A stretch of DNA of 64,000 nucleotides, taken from Mycobacterium sp. (GTDB lineage Bacteria > Actinomycetota > Actinomycetes > Mycobacteriales > Mycobacteriaceae). The position numbers and the translations under genes are program-made. The DNA is taken from contig NZ_PKEK01000066.1 in the NCBI RefSeq assembly GCF_002863225.1, positions 1-64,000 on the forward strand. The letters are read 5' to 3'. This document shows, piece by piece, positions 1-8,093 of this stretch (position 1 is the first letter of the stretch; every line of letters starts with the position of its first letter). The notes beneath the pieces were generated by a model that did no database searches, had not been told where the DNA came from, and saw only the letters and a program-made list of their open reading frames with translations.

Positions 1-62
1 ACTCTTACCGCATCAAAGACCGCGATCTCGGGCGAGTCCCGGGATCGGCCACCGAAGAATGA
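1..62 (+). CDS. C-terminal end of an IstB-like IS21 helper ATPase (cut by window edge)
   Basis: The first bases stay open in frame 3 and read SYRIKDRDLGRVPGSATEE before a TGA at 60-62. An SYRxKDR-type tail ending just before terminal repeats is what IstB-like helper ATPases of IS21-family elements show. The terminal repeats of such an element follow at once (70-122), which supports the assignment. Only about 19 codons are visible, so activity cannot be judged; the transposase (IstA) and the ATPase core would lie left of the window. The identity is inferred mainly from context. Confidence 0.45.
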   Translation, partial: SYRIKDRDLGRVPGSATEE

Positions 63-69
63 ACACCAA

Positions 70-122
70 GGGGGTCAATTTTCAACCGTCGAAAGGGGGT
101 CAATTTTCGGCCGTCGTTGACA
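70..122. mobile_element. Right end of an IS21-family insertion sequence with two internal direct repeats
   Basis: Two near-identical 22-bp repeats begin with GGGGGTCAATTTTC (70-91 and 95-116; they differ only at the CAA/CGG step) and are spaced 25 bp apart. They are followed by TTGACA at 117-122, so the element would begin TGTCAACGACGG on the other strand. Multiple subterminal repeats carrying AAATTGACCCC-like cores and a TGT tip are typical of IS21-family ends. The element body lies to the left. No matching left end was found inside the window. Confidence 0.6.
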
Positions 123-743
123 CACGAGCGGGGATACGCCGAACGCGTGCCTGCCGAGGAACTCGCCGAACTGCGGCGCGCGGCTCCAGTTTGGTGGAAT
201 GGACAGCCGCATGGCGCTAACGCGTTCGATGCTTAGGACTAGTTCTGCGGCGCGGTCGTGAATGGCCGAGCCGGAGGGCCAGCGCCGACGCGTCGGACAC
301 TAAAGCCCTACTAGTGATACCTTCGACGCGTGGGCCCGGTCGTTGGCTTCCCTAAAGAGTCGGAATCTGGGGCGCGGATCCGGCCGCGCAAGGGCCTTTT
401 CGAAGGCATCGAGGCGCCCCCAACTGCCGCTGCCGGGCTCACCCTCACGCTCGGAGACCCAAACGCTGGAGTGCGTTCTACGTCACGCGCGGGGTTCGCA
501 CCGCGCGTGCCGGGCTGTCACGGCGATTTGCATTAAAGCCGCCTAGGCACAACAGCTTCCGCCCAGCCGGTTCGTAGGCGGTTTTCGAGCGGTGACGCTG
601 GTAATCGATGAGCAATGTGCCAAATCCCGTGTTCAATAGCTTGACCTGAAGCGTCGAGAGGAGTGGACGCGCCCACGCATCCTCACCGCACTTGACGTAG
701 TCGGGGTCTATCGGCAAGCGCCGTGCGGCACCCCTGATCAGGG
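123..743. other. Gene-poor DNA next to the IS end; nothing convincing
   Basis: No open frame here has a good ribosome site, start and recognisable protein. Short frames on both strands overlap each other. One minus-strand frame (478-819) contains a protein-like stretch around LPIDPDYVKCGEDAW, but I recognise no family and the start is unsupported. The stretch is best read as decayed DNA at the edge of an accessory region. Confidence 0.4.
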
Positions 744-1035
744 TCAGGGCAGTCCTTCGACGTTGTAGCCGGCCCATTGCTCGCTGAACGTTGTGATATC
801 CGGGTTTGCCTGGAGCCATCGATCGTGTGCAGCACAGCGCCGGTGGAAATCTTCCACATCCAAAATGCCTTCCATCGGTTTGTTACCCCCCGCGATGCGC
901 AACCAAGTTTGACCTAAGCACAGAATTATCGGCTTTGGCTGCAGTGGTGTTGGTGACGACCACAGAGGAGGAGGCGAAGGTAAGCACCATGAGCGAAACG
1001 CCAAGTTGAGCGTGCCAGTTGTGAAGTACCGGCAT
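744..1035 (-). pseudogene. Possible small secreted protein broken by a frameshift in a G6 tract
   Basis: On the minus strand a frame starting at 1035 opens with a plausible signal peptide (hydrophobic run GVSLMVLTFASSSVVV, then TTAAKA as a possible cleavage region). It stops at 883 just after a run of six G (AHRGG then TAA). Removing one G would join it to the next frame, which continues NKPMEGILDVEDFHRRC and ends EGLP at 744, giving about 96 residues. I recognise no family and there is no strong ribosome site, so this may be two chance frames. A sequencing error in the homopolymer is another explanation. Confidence 0.3.
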
Positions 1036-1365
1036 CCAAATCGAGTCACCACTCACGCCTATCTTCGATTCTGACGGGGTGGCCCGATTACTGAAATGTG
1101 GATGCGAATCCTGTTGAGCGAGTTGCCATAACAGTTTGATGGCCTGCGGTGAGTAGTCAAAGTTGCATGCAATGTTTGGAAGAACTGGGAAAGAGCGTGC
1201 ATCACGTCGCGTGACGAATATCCCCACGGCGCGCTGCGAGCGCTGCCTAGTCGGCGGTCTGGCGATCGCATCCCGCAACGCAGGTTCATCGCGGACTCCT
1301 CACGGTCTCACCGAGGAGCATCCAGGCGTTTCGACGTTGCGGTTATCAGATGTCCCAGTGGTCGT

Positions 1366-1827
1366 CTATGCAATGCCAGTCGACGGCCCGCTCGAGGCTG
1401 TGGTGTCGCGTGCGTCAGGAACGAGTTGATGGGGCTCGGTGTCGGGCTCGTCGATGCCGAAGCCGATGATCCGTTGGGGCGTGATTCGGATGATCTCGGT
1501 GTCGAGGGCGTCACCGTTGGGCTCGGCGATCTGCTCGTCGGTGCGCGCCTGCTCGGCGGTGCCGCGGATTTCGAGGCAACGAACCCGATTGGGATCCCGG
1601 GACACGATGTCGTCGACGACAAACGCCACTTTGGGATGGCTGGCGATGTTGCGATACTTGCGGCTTTTGGACATGCGGTAGCCGCTGACGTCGATGGTGT
1701 CGAGGTCCGCGTTGAACGTGAAGCCCACCGGCGAGTTCTGCACGGTTCCGTCGGCGGCGACAGTGGCAAGTCGGCCGACGTCGGAGGCGTTCAAGTAGTC
1801 GATCTCATGGGGTCGGAAGCACGACAT
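1366..1827 (-). CDS. PPOX-class (split-barrel) F420-type oxidoreductase
   Basis: A 153-residue protein of the pyridoxamine-5'-phosphate-oxidase-like split beta-barrel fold. Visible hallmarks are the N-terminal GRLATVAADG strand pair, SPVGFTF, SRKYRNI and the later KVAFVVDD strand, in the order usual for mycobacterial PPOX-class F420-dependent reductases. The length fits that family, although the last 30 residues are polar and unlike its core. Start chosen at 1827 because GAGGAG lies 7 bp upstream; an in-frame ATG at 1881 lacks this. Cofactor (F420, FMN or haem) cannot be fixed from sequence. A solo gene transcribed in the same direction as the SnoaL/ABM pair. Confidence 0.75.
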   Translation of the reverse strand: MSCFRPHEIDYLNASDVGRLATVAADGTVQNSPVGFTFNADLDTIDVSGYRMSKSRKYRNIASHPKVAFVVDDIVSRDPNRVRCLEIRGTAEQARTDEQIAEPNGDALDTEIIRITPQRIIGFGIDEPDTEPHQLVPDARDTTASSGPSTGIA

Positions 1828-1935
1828 GATCAGCTCCTCATCGTGGTTGCTTCGACTGCGTTGCAGAACCATGCTTTGCAACGAAGTCGATTATGTCCCA
1901 ACGGGATAGACCGTTCCATCAGGTGTGCACCGGCC

Positions 1936-2370
1936 TTAGTTGCGATCTGTGGCCGAATCGCCGGGTTGAATGGGGGTGTTCTGGCCGGCGGCCAGCCACC
2001 ACCGCCCCGCGCGCTGGACGAGGACGTAGAGAGCCATCTCGGCGAAGTGGTCGGCAGGGTCGAGCGGGGTGCGGCGCACCTGTGCCAGAGCCACGTTGGG
2101 TCCCGGTGCGCTGACCTTGAGGATTTCGTAGCGTGACAACCCTGCGGTTGCACGGGCCAGCAGGGTGCGATGGATGTTGTGCAGGGTGTCGTAGCCGTGG
2201 ACAGTGGCGCCGAACGGGCCGCCCCAGACGACGTCGGCGGAGAATCCAGCGTTATAGATGTCGGCGTCGTGTTCGTCGAGTCCACGTTGCAACGCGGACA
2301 CCATGTTTTCCACCGCGCGCGTCGCCTCTGCGAGATGTTCTGGTGTGCCCAGAGCCGGTCGATGCGTCAC
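1936..2370 (-). CDS. SnoaL-like (SgcJ/EcaC family) NTF2-fold protein
   Basis: A 144-residue protein with the cone-like NTF2 fold pattern: helix (AVENMVSALQRGLDEHD), DADIYNAGFSADVVWGGP, the strand VHGYDTLHNIH, and a C-terminal VLVQRAGRWWLAAGQNTP typical of SgcJ/EcaC-type proteins. Such proteins act as small hydrolases, isomerases or binding modules; no function can be set here. The GTG start (2370) overlaps the stop of the upstream monooxygenase-like gene as GTGA, so the two are translationally coupled. Longer in-frame extensions to 2811 are shadows of that gene. Confidence 0.7.
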   Translation of the reverse strand: MTHRPALGTPEHLAEATRAVENMVSALQRGLDEHDADIYNAGFSADVVWGGPFGATVHGYDTLHNIHRTLLARATAGLSRYEILKVSAPGPNVALAQVRRTPLDPADHFAEMALYVLVQRAGRWWLAAGQNTPIQPGDSATDRN

Positions 2371-2750
2371 CGTGGGCCTCCGCTGTCCGCGGCCGTTGGG
2401 GACATGTCGACGCTCGCATTCTGTGCTTGCAGCGCCACTCGGTATAGCCCGGGATTCGGCGTGACGTGAAAGTCGGGGTTGTCGTTCAGTGCCTGCAGCG
2501 CAGCCCGAAATTCGGGGTCGGCGGTCGCCGTGCCGAACGCCTCTTGGCTGTCCCACCGGGCGACGTTGATGAGCTGGAAACCGCTGTCCGGCATTACTGC
2601 TCGCAGGAGTCGATAGTCCCGGAATCCGGGTTGGTGGCGCATGAAGTCCGCCCGATCGCACCAGCCGGCGATGAAACCGTCGACTTGGTTGGACGGGATC
2701 TCGATCGCGTTGACGAACACGACCGGATGATCGGCAGTCAGGTCGCTCAT
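2367..2750 (-). CDS. Antibiotic-biosynthesis-monooxygenase (ABM) domain protein
   Basis: A 127-residue dimeric ferredoxin-like fold protein. The strand VVFVNAIEIP, the helix QVDGFIAGWCDRADFM, then PGFRDYRLLRA and the strand FQLINVARWDS match ABM-family quinol or heme-handling monooxygenases. A GGAG lies 8 bp before the ATG at 2750. It overlaps the SnoaL gene by 4 bp and is divergent from a MarR regulator across about 106 bp, a layout common for small oxidative or quinone-response operons controlled by the adjacent MarR. The substrate is unknown. Confidence 0.7.
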   Translation of the reverse strand: MSDLTADHPVVFVNAIEIPSNQVDGFIAGWCDRADFMRHQPGFRDYRLLRAVMPDSGFQLINVARWDSQEAFGTATADPEFRAALQALNDNPDFHVTPNPGLYRVALQAQNASVDMSPTAADSGGPR

Positions 2751-2813
2751 GGGACGACTCCTTCGACTCGGGTCGATGTGTGTATGAGAACCAGGCTATG
2801 CGCCCATGCAAAG

Positions 2814-2834
2814 ATTGTCACTAATAATGACGAT
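2814..2834. promoter_or_regulatory. Imperfect palindrome in MarR/ABM divergent promoter, candidate MarR operator
   Basis: ATTGTCA, a 7-bp spacer and TGACGAT form an imperfect inverted repeat in an AT-rich patch between the divergent ABM gene (start 2750) and the MarR gene (start 2857). MarR proteins usually bind such 16-21-bp palindromes and repress both directions. Assignment rests on position and symmetry only. Confidence 0.4.
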
Positions 2835-2856
2835 ATTTGAGGGATACAATCATTCG

Positions 2857-3390
2857 ATGAGCGCGCACAACGCAACGGAGTCCCCCGCCGCGATCGGAGG
2901 CACCGACGACAAAGCCTCGTCCTTGGACGAACGTGGAGTATTCCTGCTGTCTCAGCTGGGTTTTCACGTCGCGACGCGCTGCGGTGAGCTACTGGCCCCA
3001 CTGGGCCTGCAACCCCCGCATTACGGCGTACTGATGCACCTCGCCACCAACGAGGGTGTGAGCCAGCAGCAGCTGGCGGACGCGATGGGCGTGCACCGCA
3101 ACGTCATGGTCGGGCTCATCGACGACCTCGAGGCGCGCGACCTGGTGCGCCGGGACCGTGACCCATATGACCGGCGGGCACACCAATTACGTCTCACCGA
3201 CCGGGCGCACGCCGTCCTGGCCGACGCGAACACCGCCGTCGACGGTCTGGAAGAGGAGATCATGGCGGGATTAAGACCGCGGGAGCGCGATCGGTTCATC
3301 GCTCTACTGCACCACGCGACGCGGCGAGCACAGTTGCCTGTCGGCATTCATCCCGGTCTCCGCCGAGTCAGACGGACCAACACCCCCTGA
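2857..3390 (+). CDS. MarR-family transcriptional regulator
   Basis: A winged-helix regulator of 177 residues. The recognition region SQQQLADAMGVHRNVMVGLI is followed by DDLEARDLVRRDRDPYDRRA, the beta-wing of MarR proteins, then a C-terminal dimerisation helix rich in charged residues. Start placed at 2857 (MSAHNATE) because upstream in-frame ATGs at 2806 and 2827 would put codons across the putative operator; the ribosome site (GAGGG) is rather far, so 2827 remains possible. Divergent from the ABM/SnoaL pair, which it probably regulates. No cysteine pattern for redox sensing is evident. Confidence 0.8.
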   Translation: MSAHNATESPAAIGGTDDKASSLDERGVFLLSQLGFHVATRCGELLAPLGLQPPHYGVLMHLATNEGVSQQQLADAMGVHRNVMVGLIDDLEARDLVRRDRDPYDRRAHQLRLTDRAHAVLADANTAVDGLEEEIMAGLRPRERDRFIALLHHATRRAQLPVGIHPGLRRVRRTNTP

Positions 3391-3786
3391 AGCGACTGCA
3401 CATGCCACAGCAGCGTCCACCCATCACCGGTCAGAGCGGCTGGTGAGGTGGGTGAAGCGACGAACCTGTTGGCTCGGGTGTTGGAGGCCGTCGACGGCCC
3501 TCCGGGCTTGATTGACGAGTTGGTGATCACCCCTGATTCTTTCGGCAACGCATTCACATGACCGTGTCTGCAGGGGACGCTCTCCGAAGGTCATTTGATT
3601 GGACCCCGACCCGATCCGAAAGAGAGTCCGTAATCATCGGGCAGATCTGGTAAGCGCAGCGCACTGTTGGCTCCGCATTATCGGCTAGCAGACAGCCCGC
3701 GGTCCCCCCGCTGGGGGACGTGCTCTCGGGTGAGAGGGGATTACCCATAGGTCCCAATGCATCCCACTGCCGTGCAGTGACGCGGG
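3391..3786. other. Intergenic stretch between convergent genes, with a possible gene fragment
   Basis: No complete gene. On the plus strand about 40 codons ending at 3561 read like protein (NLLARVLEAVDGPPGLIDEL then a short tail and TGA) but lack a start and a recognisable family. They may be the tail of a deleted gene. No clear terminator hairpin with a T-run was seen. Confidence 0.35.
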
Positions 3787-4476
3787 TCAACAGGGCGGGG
3801 GATCGGCATCCCAGTCGGTCAGCGTCCACCCGGCAGAGGGGTTTCCGGTAACGGTTACTCGACCCATGTTAGGCAGCGGTTTGCTGGTGATGAGTGATCG
3901 GTCGGGGTTGTGTACGTTCATCAGCGCCCAGAGCATGATCGCCGCACCGTGGGAGAATATGACCGGGTTCTCATGGCCGCTCTCGTAGATTTGTCGAACC
4001 GCATCGTTAAAGCGGCCTTCAAATTCGTTGCCGTTCAAGGAGCCTGGGATGCGCGCGCTGAGATCGCCGTCGAGCCAAAGCAGCGGTGCGACCATATATT
4101 GCTTCGCGTTCAGTTCGGGTTGGCCTTCGTACTGGCCGGCTTCGATCTCCCGCAGACCGGGCAGGACACCAACTGGTTCGTCCAGGATCTGCGCGGTGGC
4201 CGCGGCTGTTTGCTGGCTGCGGATCATGCTAGAGGCGTAGACACCGTCGTAGTGGTGGGAGGCTATTTGGCTGGCCGCGAGGGTTGCCTGACACCATCCT
4301 TTAGCGGTGAGTCCCGGCCCCGGAGTGAGGGTATCGATCAGGCCAGATGCGTTGCCTTCTGATTGAGCGTGCCGCACCAGCGTCATGGTGATGGTGTGCG
4401 GGCCTGATGCGTGCGCTGATCCGAGACCCGCGGTGATTAACACAATGACGGTAGCCAGAGCGAAACGCCGAAACAT
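3787..4476 (-). CDS. Exported histidine-phosphatase superfamily protein
   Basis: A 229-residue protein beginning with a signal peptide (MFRRFALATVIVLITAGLG, then SAHA before SGPHT). The catalytic phosphohistidine motif LVRHAQSEGN has its His at residue 36. A downstream arginine (SSMIRSQQTA), the acid GLREIEAGQYEG and the second His in VIFSHGAA complete the phosphoglycerate-mutase-like active site. The Sec signal implies action in the cell envelope or outside the cell. Start at 4476 is preferred because the signal peptide begins there; the frame extends to 4599 without a signal. Substrate unknown. Confidence 0.8.
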   Translation of the reverse strand: MFRRFALATVIVLITAGLGSAHASGPHTITMTLVRHAQSEGNASGLIDTLTPGPGLTAKGWCQATLAASQIASHHYDGVYASSMIRSQQTAAATAQILDEPVGVLPGLREIEAGQYEGQPELNAKQYMVAPLLWLDGDLSARIPGSLNGNEFEGRFNDAVRQIYESGHENPVIFSHGAAIMLWALMNVHNPDRSLITSKPLPNMGRVTVTGNPSAGWTLTDWDADPPPC

Positions 4477-4702
4477 CTTCAGCACATTATGTCGTCGCGA
4501 GTCCTGGGCATCTACCGCGTCGACCAAACCGTGAGAGGTGCACGTTCCACCACGCGAAAGCGGTGCGGAATCGCTATGCGCGACGGCCACATCGATCACC
4601 GGGTGGGGCGGGTGTCACGCACCGGGAAGTGGGGTTCGAACAGGCCTCATGCCTGGGTCGGCGGCCGAAAGGGCTCGATCTTATTCGCCGCGCGGGCTCG
4701 AG

Positions 4703-5446
4703 CTAGCGGGCATCGCCGAGCACCGAGACGCCATGAAGAGGCCGACCGTGGCCAGGCAGTAAATGCTCTACTGGCAGAGCACGCAATCGTGCTGCCGTGC
4801 GGGACGCGGACGCCACGTCGATGATGTCAGGCGCGAGGCGCGGCTTGCCGCGTATCGTGAGGACCGCATCACCGGATAGCAGAGTGCGAGAGTCAGAGTG
4901 CCAGAACGCGATTCCGTCATCGGTGTGTCCGGGCGTGTTGATGACAGACCACGACGAGGCGCCGGGGAGTCGGTCGCCGTCGTCAAGCCCACCCGCGGGC
5001 TCTGGCCCAGACCAGAGCATGCCGCGCGAGGTACCGAAGCCGACGGTCGTGGACGCGGCGACGAAGCCGAGTGCGGCCTTGATGGCAAAAGGCTGTCCGA
5101 ATAGCACCGGCCACGTACGAACGAGCTTGGCGACGCTCGGTGTGCGGGGTTTTGCGCTGTCCTCAATGTAGCTGAGCGTGGTCGACGGCAGGTGGATCGC
5201 CGACCCGTAGCGGGCGGCGAGCGCGGGTGCCCCGCTGACATGATCCGGATGGCCATGGGTGGCTGCGACGGCCACGGGGAGCCGGCCCTTCAGCAGCGGA
5301 GCGATGTCGGTGACGACCTTCGGCATGAAGGCATCAACCACGACGACGTTCCCGTCATCCCCATCGATGAGGTAGCAGTTGAAACACCATCGCGACACCC
5401 GTGTCACAGGTGAATCTGGAAACCGTTGGACCTTCACGCCTGCCAT
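4703..5446 (-). CDS. MBL-fold metallo-hydrolase
   Basis: A 247-residue metallo-beta-lactamase-fold hydrolase. The metal motif THGHPDHVSG (His64, His66, Asp68, His69), the later PGHTDDG (His174), SGDAV (Asp193) and the C-terminal LLPGHGRP supply all the usual ligands for two metal ions. The start context MAGVKVQRF is followed by NCYLIDGDDGNVVVVDAF, the standard first beta strands. Substrates range from thioesters to phosphodiesters and lactones; nothing here decides. It stands alone, with 226 bp before the phosphatase gene downstream. Confidence 0.8.
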   Translation of the reverse strand: MAGVKVQRFPDSPVTRVSRWCFNCYLIDGDDGNVVVVDAFMPKVVTDIAPLLKGRLPVAVAATHGHPDHVSGAPALAARYGSAIHLPSTTLSYIEDSAKPRTPSVAKLVRTWPVLFGQPFAIKAALGFVAASTTVGFGTSRGMLWSGPEPAGGLDDGDRLPGASSWSVINTPGHTDDGIAFWHSDSRTLLSGDAVLTIRGKPRLAPDIIDVASASRTAARLRALPVEHLLPGHGRPLHGVSVLGDAR

Positions 5447-5953
5447 GCCCGTCCCTCCGCCGAACTAAGGTTACCGGGGGAAGTGAGCGAGGGGATTACC
5501 GCTCGACCCTGCGTTCGGGATCAGCCCGGCTTGCGTAAGCCGCAGGCGCGTACGTTTAACAGCGCGCTCGCGAGCACGGTGACCCATGCCGCCAAAGATC
5601 ATCTACGAGCGGAATGTCTCTGTCAGGCCACGTTTTCACGCGATAGCGCCGAAAGAGTGACGCCCTAGCGCGTTACTGCCACGCGGTGTAGCGATGTTGA
5701 ACGATCGAGTGAGGTGCCCGTCCATTGCATGCCGGCTGGCGTCTGGAAGCGACGTCGCGTGACGGCAGGCAAGGTCTTGCCCGCAGGATCTCTGCGTGCG
5801 TCACGATGTCTGGGTCGTCGCGTCCTCAGTCGCGGACGGCGCGACCACCTCGGCTGCCGAGCGCCGCCCTGGGTGCCTACGATCAATGGCGCAAGGCCGA
5901 AGTGCGCGACCGGCATCACGCGTGCACGTCTGCGGCAGATGTAGGAGGAGACG
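5447..5953. other. Intergenic region upstream of the FadD gene
   Basis: About 500 bp between the divergent MBL-hydrolase gene and the FadD gene. Several short overlapping frames exist on both strands but none has family signatures. The only clear signal is the strong GGAGGAG just before the FadD ATG. Promoters for both flanking genes presumably lie here; no recognisable operator was seen. Confidence 0.4.
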
Positions 5954-7660
5954 ATGCTGACCTCCAAGCCGAACATCCAGGCGCGACGAGCGGCGCTGCG
6001 TGAAGCCTATCCGACATGGACGGCGACAACACTGCATGGCCGACTGGACGCATCCGCCGCGCGCTTCGGTAGTCGGCCCCTAGTCCTTCGCGACGATTCG
6101 ATGTTTACCTACGACGACGTCGTCGCTGAATCACAGCGGCTGGCAGCGGGTTTGGTCGAACTGGGGGTGCGGCCGGGCGACCGGGTGGGCATGGTGTTGG
6201 CGAACTATCCCGAGTTCGTGACGCTGAAGTTCGCGATCTCGCGTGCCGGGGCCATCGCCGTACCTTTCAACTATCTCTACAAGCAAGACGAGCTGGCCTA
6301 CGTGCTGGCAGACTCCGCGTGCCGAGTGCTGGTGATGATGACGGGGTTCGACGGTCTGGACTATCAGGCGATGCTCGATGGCATCGCCCCCGGCTGGGAC
6401 TGCACTGAGTTCCCCGATCGCGCCGACGGCAACCAGGACGCAGTGCCCGGCCTGCGCCACGTGGTGCTCTTGCGCACCGACGCGCCCGCCCGCAGCGGCG
6501 TGAACACGGTGGCAAGCCTGGCATCCGGCCCCTACCACGATCTGACCGGCATCACCGTCAATCCCCACGACCCCGCCGACATGCTGTACACCAGCGGCAC
6601 CACCGGCACACCCAAGGGGGTGGTCACCTCTCACGACGCAGTGTTGCGAACCGCGTACGCCTCGGCTCTCACGAGGGCCTATGAAGACGGACGTCGAATT
6701 CTGTTCTCGTTGCCCAGCTATCACATGTTCGGCTACATCGAGGGCCTGCTATCGGTGCTGTATGTCGGCGGGGCGATCATTCCTCTCACCGCGTTTAGCG
6801 CCGAGGGTTACTTCGCCGGCATCCAGCGCCACGCCGCCACGGATGTTCTTTGCGTGCCGACGATGGCAGTGGCAATGGTGGAGAGTCCGCTGCGATGCCG
6901 CTACGACTTGTCCTCACTGGAAGCGCTCCTCTGCGGCTCCGCGCCGGCACCGGTCTGGTTGTGGATGCAGATCGCCGAGGACTTCGGCATGGATGAAATC
7001 GTCACCGGATACGGGATGACGGAGTGCGGCGGCGCGATGACTCTCACGCGTCCGGAAGATTCGCTGCACCTGACCAGCGAGACCGTGGGGCGGCCGAAAA
7101 TGGCTGGTGCAGCCTCAGTTCCAGGATCCGACGAACTCGTCCGATACAAGACCGTGGATCCTGTCAGCGGTGCTGACCTGGGTCCAGGGCAGGAAGGGGA
7201 ACTGGTCTCGCGCGGGCCGACCGTCATGCACGGCTTCTGGAACAGGCCCGAGCAGACGGCAGCGACGCTGACAGGCGGGTGGTTGCACTCCGGTGATCTG
7301 GGGGTCGTGCGTCCCGATGGCTACCTCCAGGTCACCGGGCGCAGCAAGGAGCTCTACAAGAGTGGCGGCGAGCTGGTGATGCCCAAGGAGATCGAGGATC
7401 TCCTGGCACGCCACGCCGAAATCAGCCAGGTGTTCGCGGTGGGCCTCGTCGACGATCGTTGGGGTGAAATCGGCTGTGTCGTAGTGGTTCCCGCCCCCGG
7501 CGCCACAGTCACTGAGAAAGATGTGCTCGCCATCTGTCGGGCGAATCTGGCCAAGTTCAAGGTGCCCAAGAAGGTTGTGTTCTGCGCTGCTGACGATCTT
7601 CCGAAGACGCCGACGGGCAAAGTTCAGAAGTTCAAGCTCGTCGAGCAGTTGTCGCTCTGA
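5954..7660 (+). CDS. FadD-type acyl-CoA synthetase / AMP-forming ligase
   Basis: A 568-residue class I adenylate-forming enzyme that would activate a carboxylic acid as acyl-AMP and then as a CoA thioester. The P-loop-like motif LYTSGTTGTPKG lies near residue 211. It is followed by YHMFGYIEG, the GYGMTECGG motif, the hinge STGDLG-like segment LHSGDLGVV, and the C-terminal lysine motif LPKTPTGKVQK. A perfect AGGAGGAG precedes the ATG. Monocistronic as far as seen. By family it could act on a fatty, aromatic or isoprenoid acid; the surrounding catabolic genes favour a ring or side-chain acid. Confidence 0.85.
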   Translation: MLTSKPNIQARRAALREAYPTWTATTLHGRLDASAARFGSRPLVLRDDSMFTYDDVVAESQRLAAGLVELGVRPGDRVGMVLANYPEFVTLKFAISRAGAIAVPFNYLYKQDELAYVLADSACRVLVMMTGFDGLDYQAMLDGIAPGWDCTEFPDRADGNQDAVPGLRHVVLLRTDAPARSGVNTVASLASGPYHDLTGITVNPHDPADMLYTSGTTGTPKGVVTSHDAVLRTAYASALTRAYEDGRRILFSLPSYHMFGYIEGLLSVLYVGGAIIPLTAFSAEGYFAGIQRHAATDVLCVPTMAVAMVESPLRCRYDLSSLEALLCGSAPAPVWLWMQIAEDFGMDEIVTGYGMTECGGAMTLTRPEDSLHLTSETVGRPKMAGAASVPGSDELVRYKTVDPVSGADLGPGQEGELVSRGPTVMHGFWNRPEQTAATLTGGWLHSGDLGVVRPDGYLQVTGRSKELYKSGGELVMPKEIEDLLARHAEISQVFAVGLVDDRWGEIGCVVVVPAPGATVTEKDVLAICRANLAKFKVPKKVVFCAADDLPKTPTGKVQKFKLVEQLSL

Positions 7661-8093
7661 CACCGTGCTCCAGTTAACAAGTCGAACCATTCGGGACCCT
7701 GACATGGCGTCGGTTCGGCGATTAGACAGCTTTTACCGTCGGCGTGATGGGCCGCGACTCGCTGCAGACGATGCTCGACTGGATCGTTGAGCGCTATCTA
7801 CCGGGCGAATTCGCGGAGGAACGCTGTTGCCGGCCTCGGAGCTTCATCCCCGCCCCGCCCACGATGGTCTAATCTAAATTAAATAGTTTCGGCGAGGCGC
7901 AGAGCTGTAGGAATTGAGACGGGCTCGGTGGCGGCAGCGAGCAGTTGGGGTGCTTGAGATGGTGATCGAGGCGCACGCCGACTCGGTATCGGCGGCCTGG
8001 CGCACAACCGGAACTCAGCCAGGCAAGGACTTCGTCGACTCTGCCTTCGATGTCGGCAACCCTCGGGCGAAGTGAAATCTGAAGGGATACATC
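7661..8093. other. Leader region before the FAD oxidoreductase, with an AT-rich palindrome-like site
   Basis: A 433-bp gap. Position 7869-7882 reads CTAATCTAAATTAA, which matches 12 of 14 bases of the TTAATCTAGATTAA palindrome seen elsewhere in the window. Short plus-strand frames exist: 7747-7872 (41 codons) and 7959-8075 (38 codons, MVIEAHADSVSAAWRT...). The second reads somewhat like protein but has no recognised family, so I do not call it a gene. Confidence 0.4.

Noticed and set aside
1426-2136. A 236-codon open frame on the plus strand opposite the PPOX and SnoaL genes
   Set aside because: Shadow of the minus-strand genes; no ribosome site or family, and GC-rich codon bias makes such antisense frames common.
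7747-8075. Two short frames (41 and 38 codons) before the FAD oxidoreductase
   Set aside because: The second reads somewhat like protein, but neither has a supported start or known family, so they were described under the leader region only.
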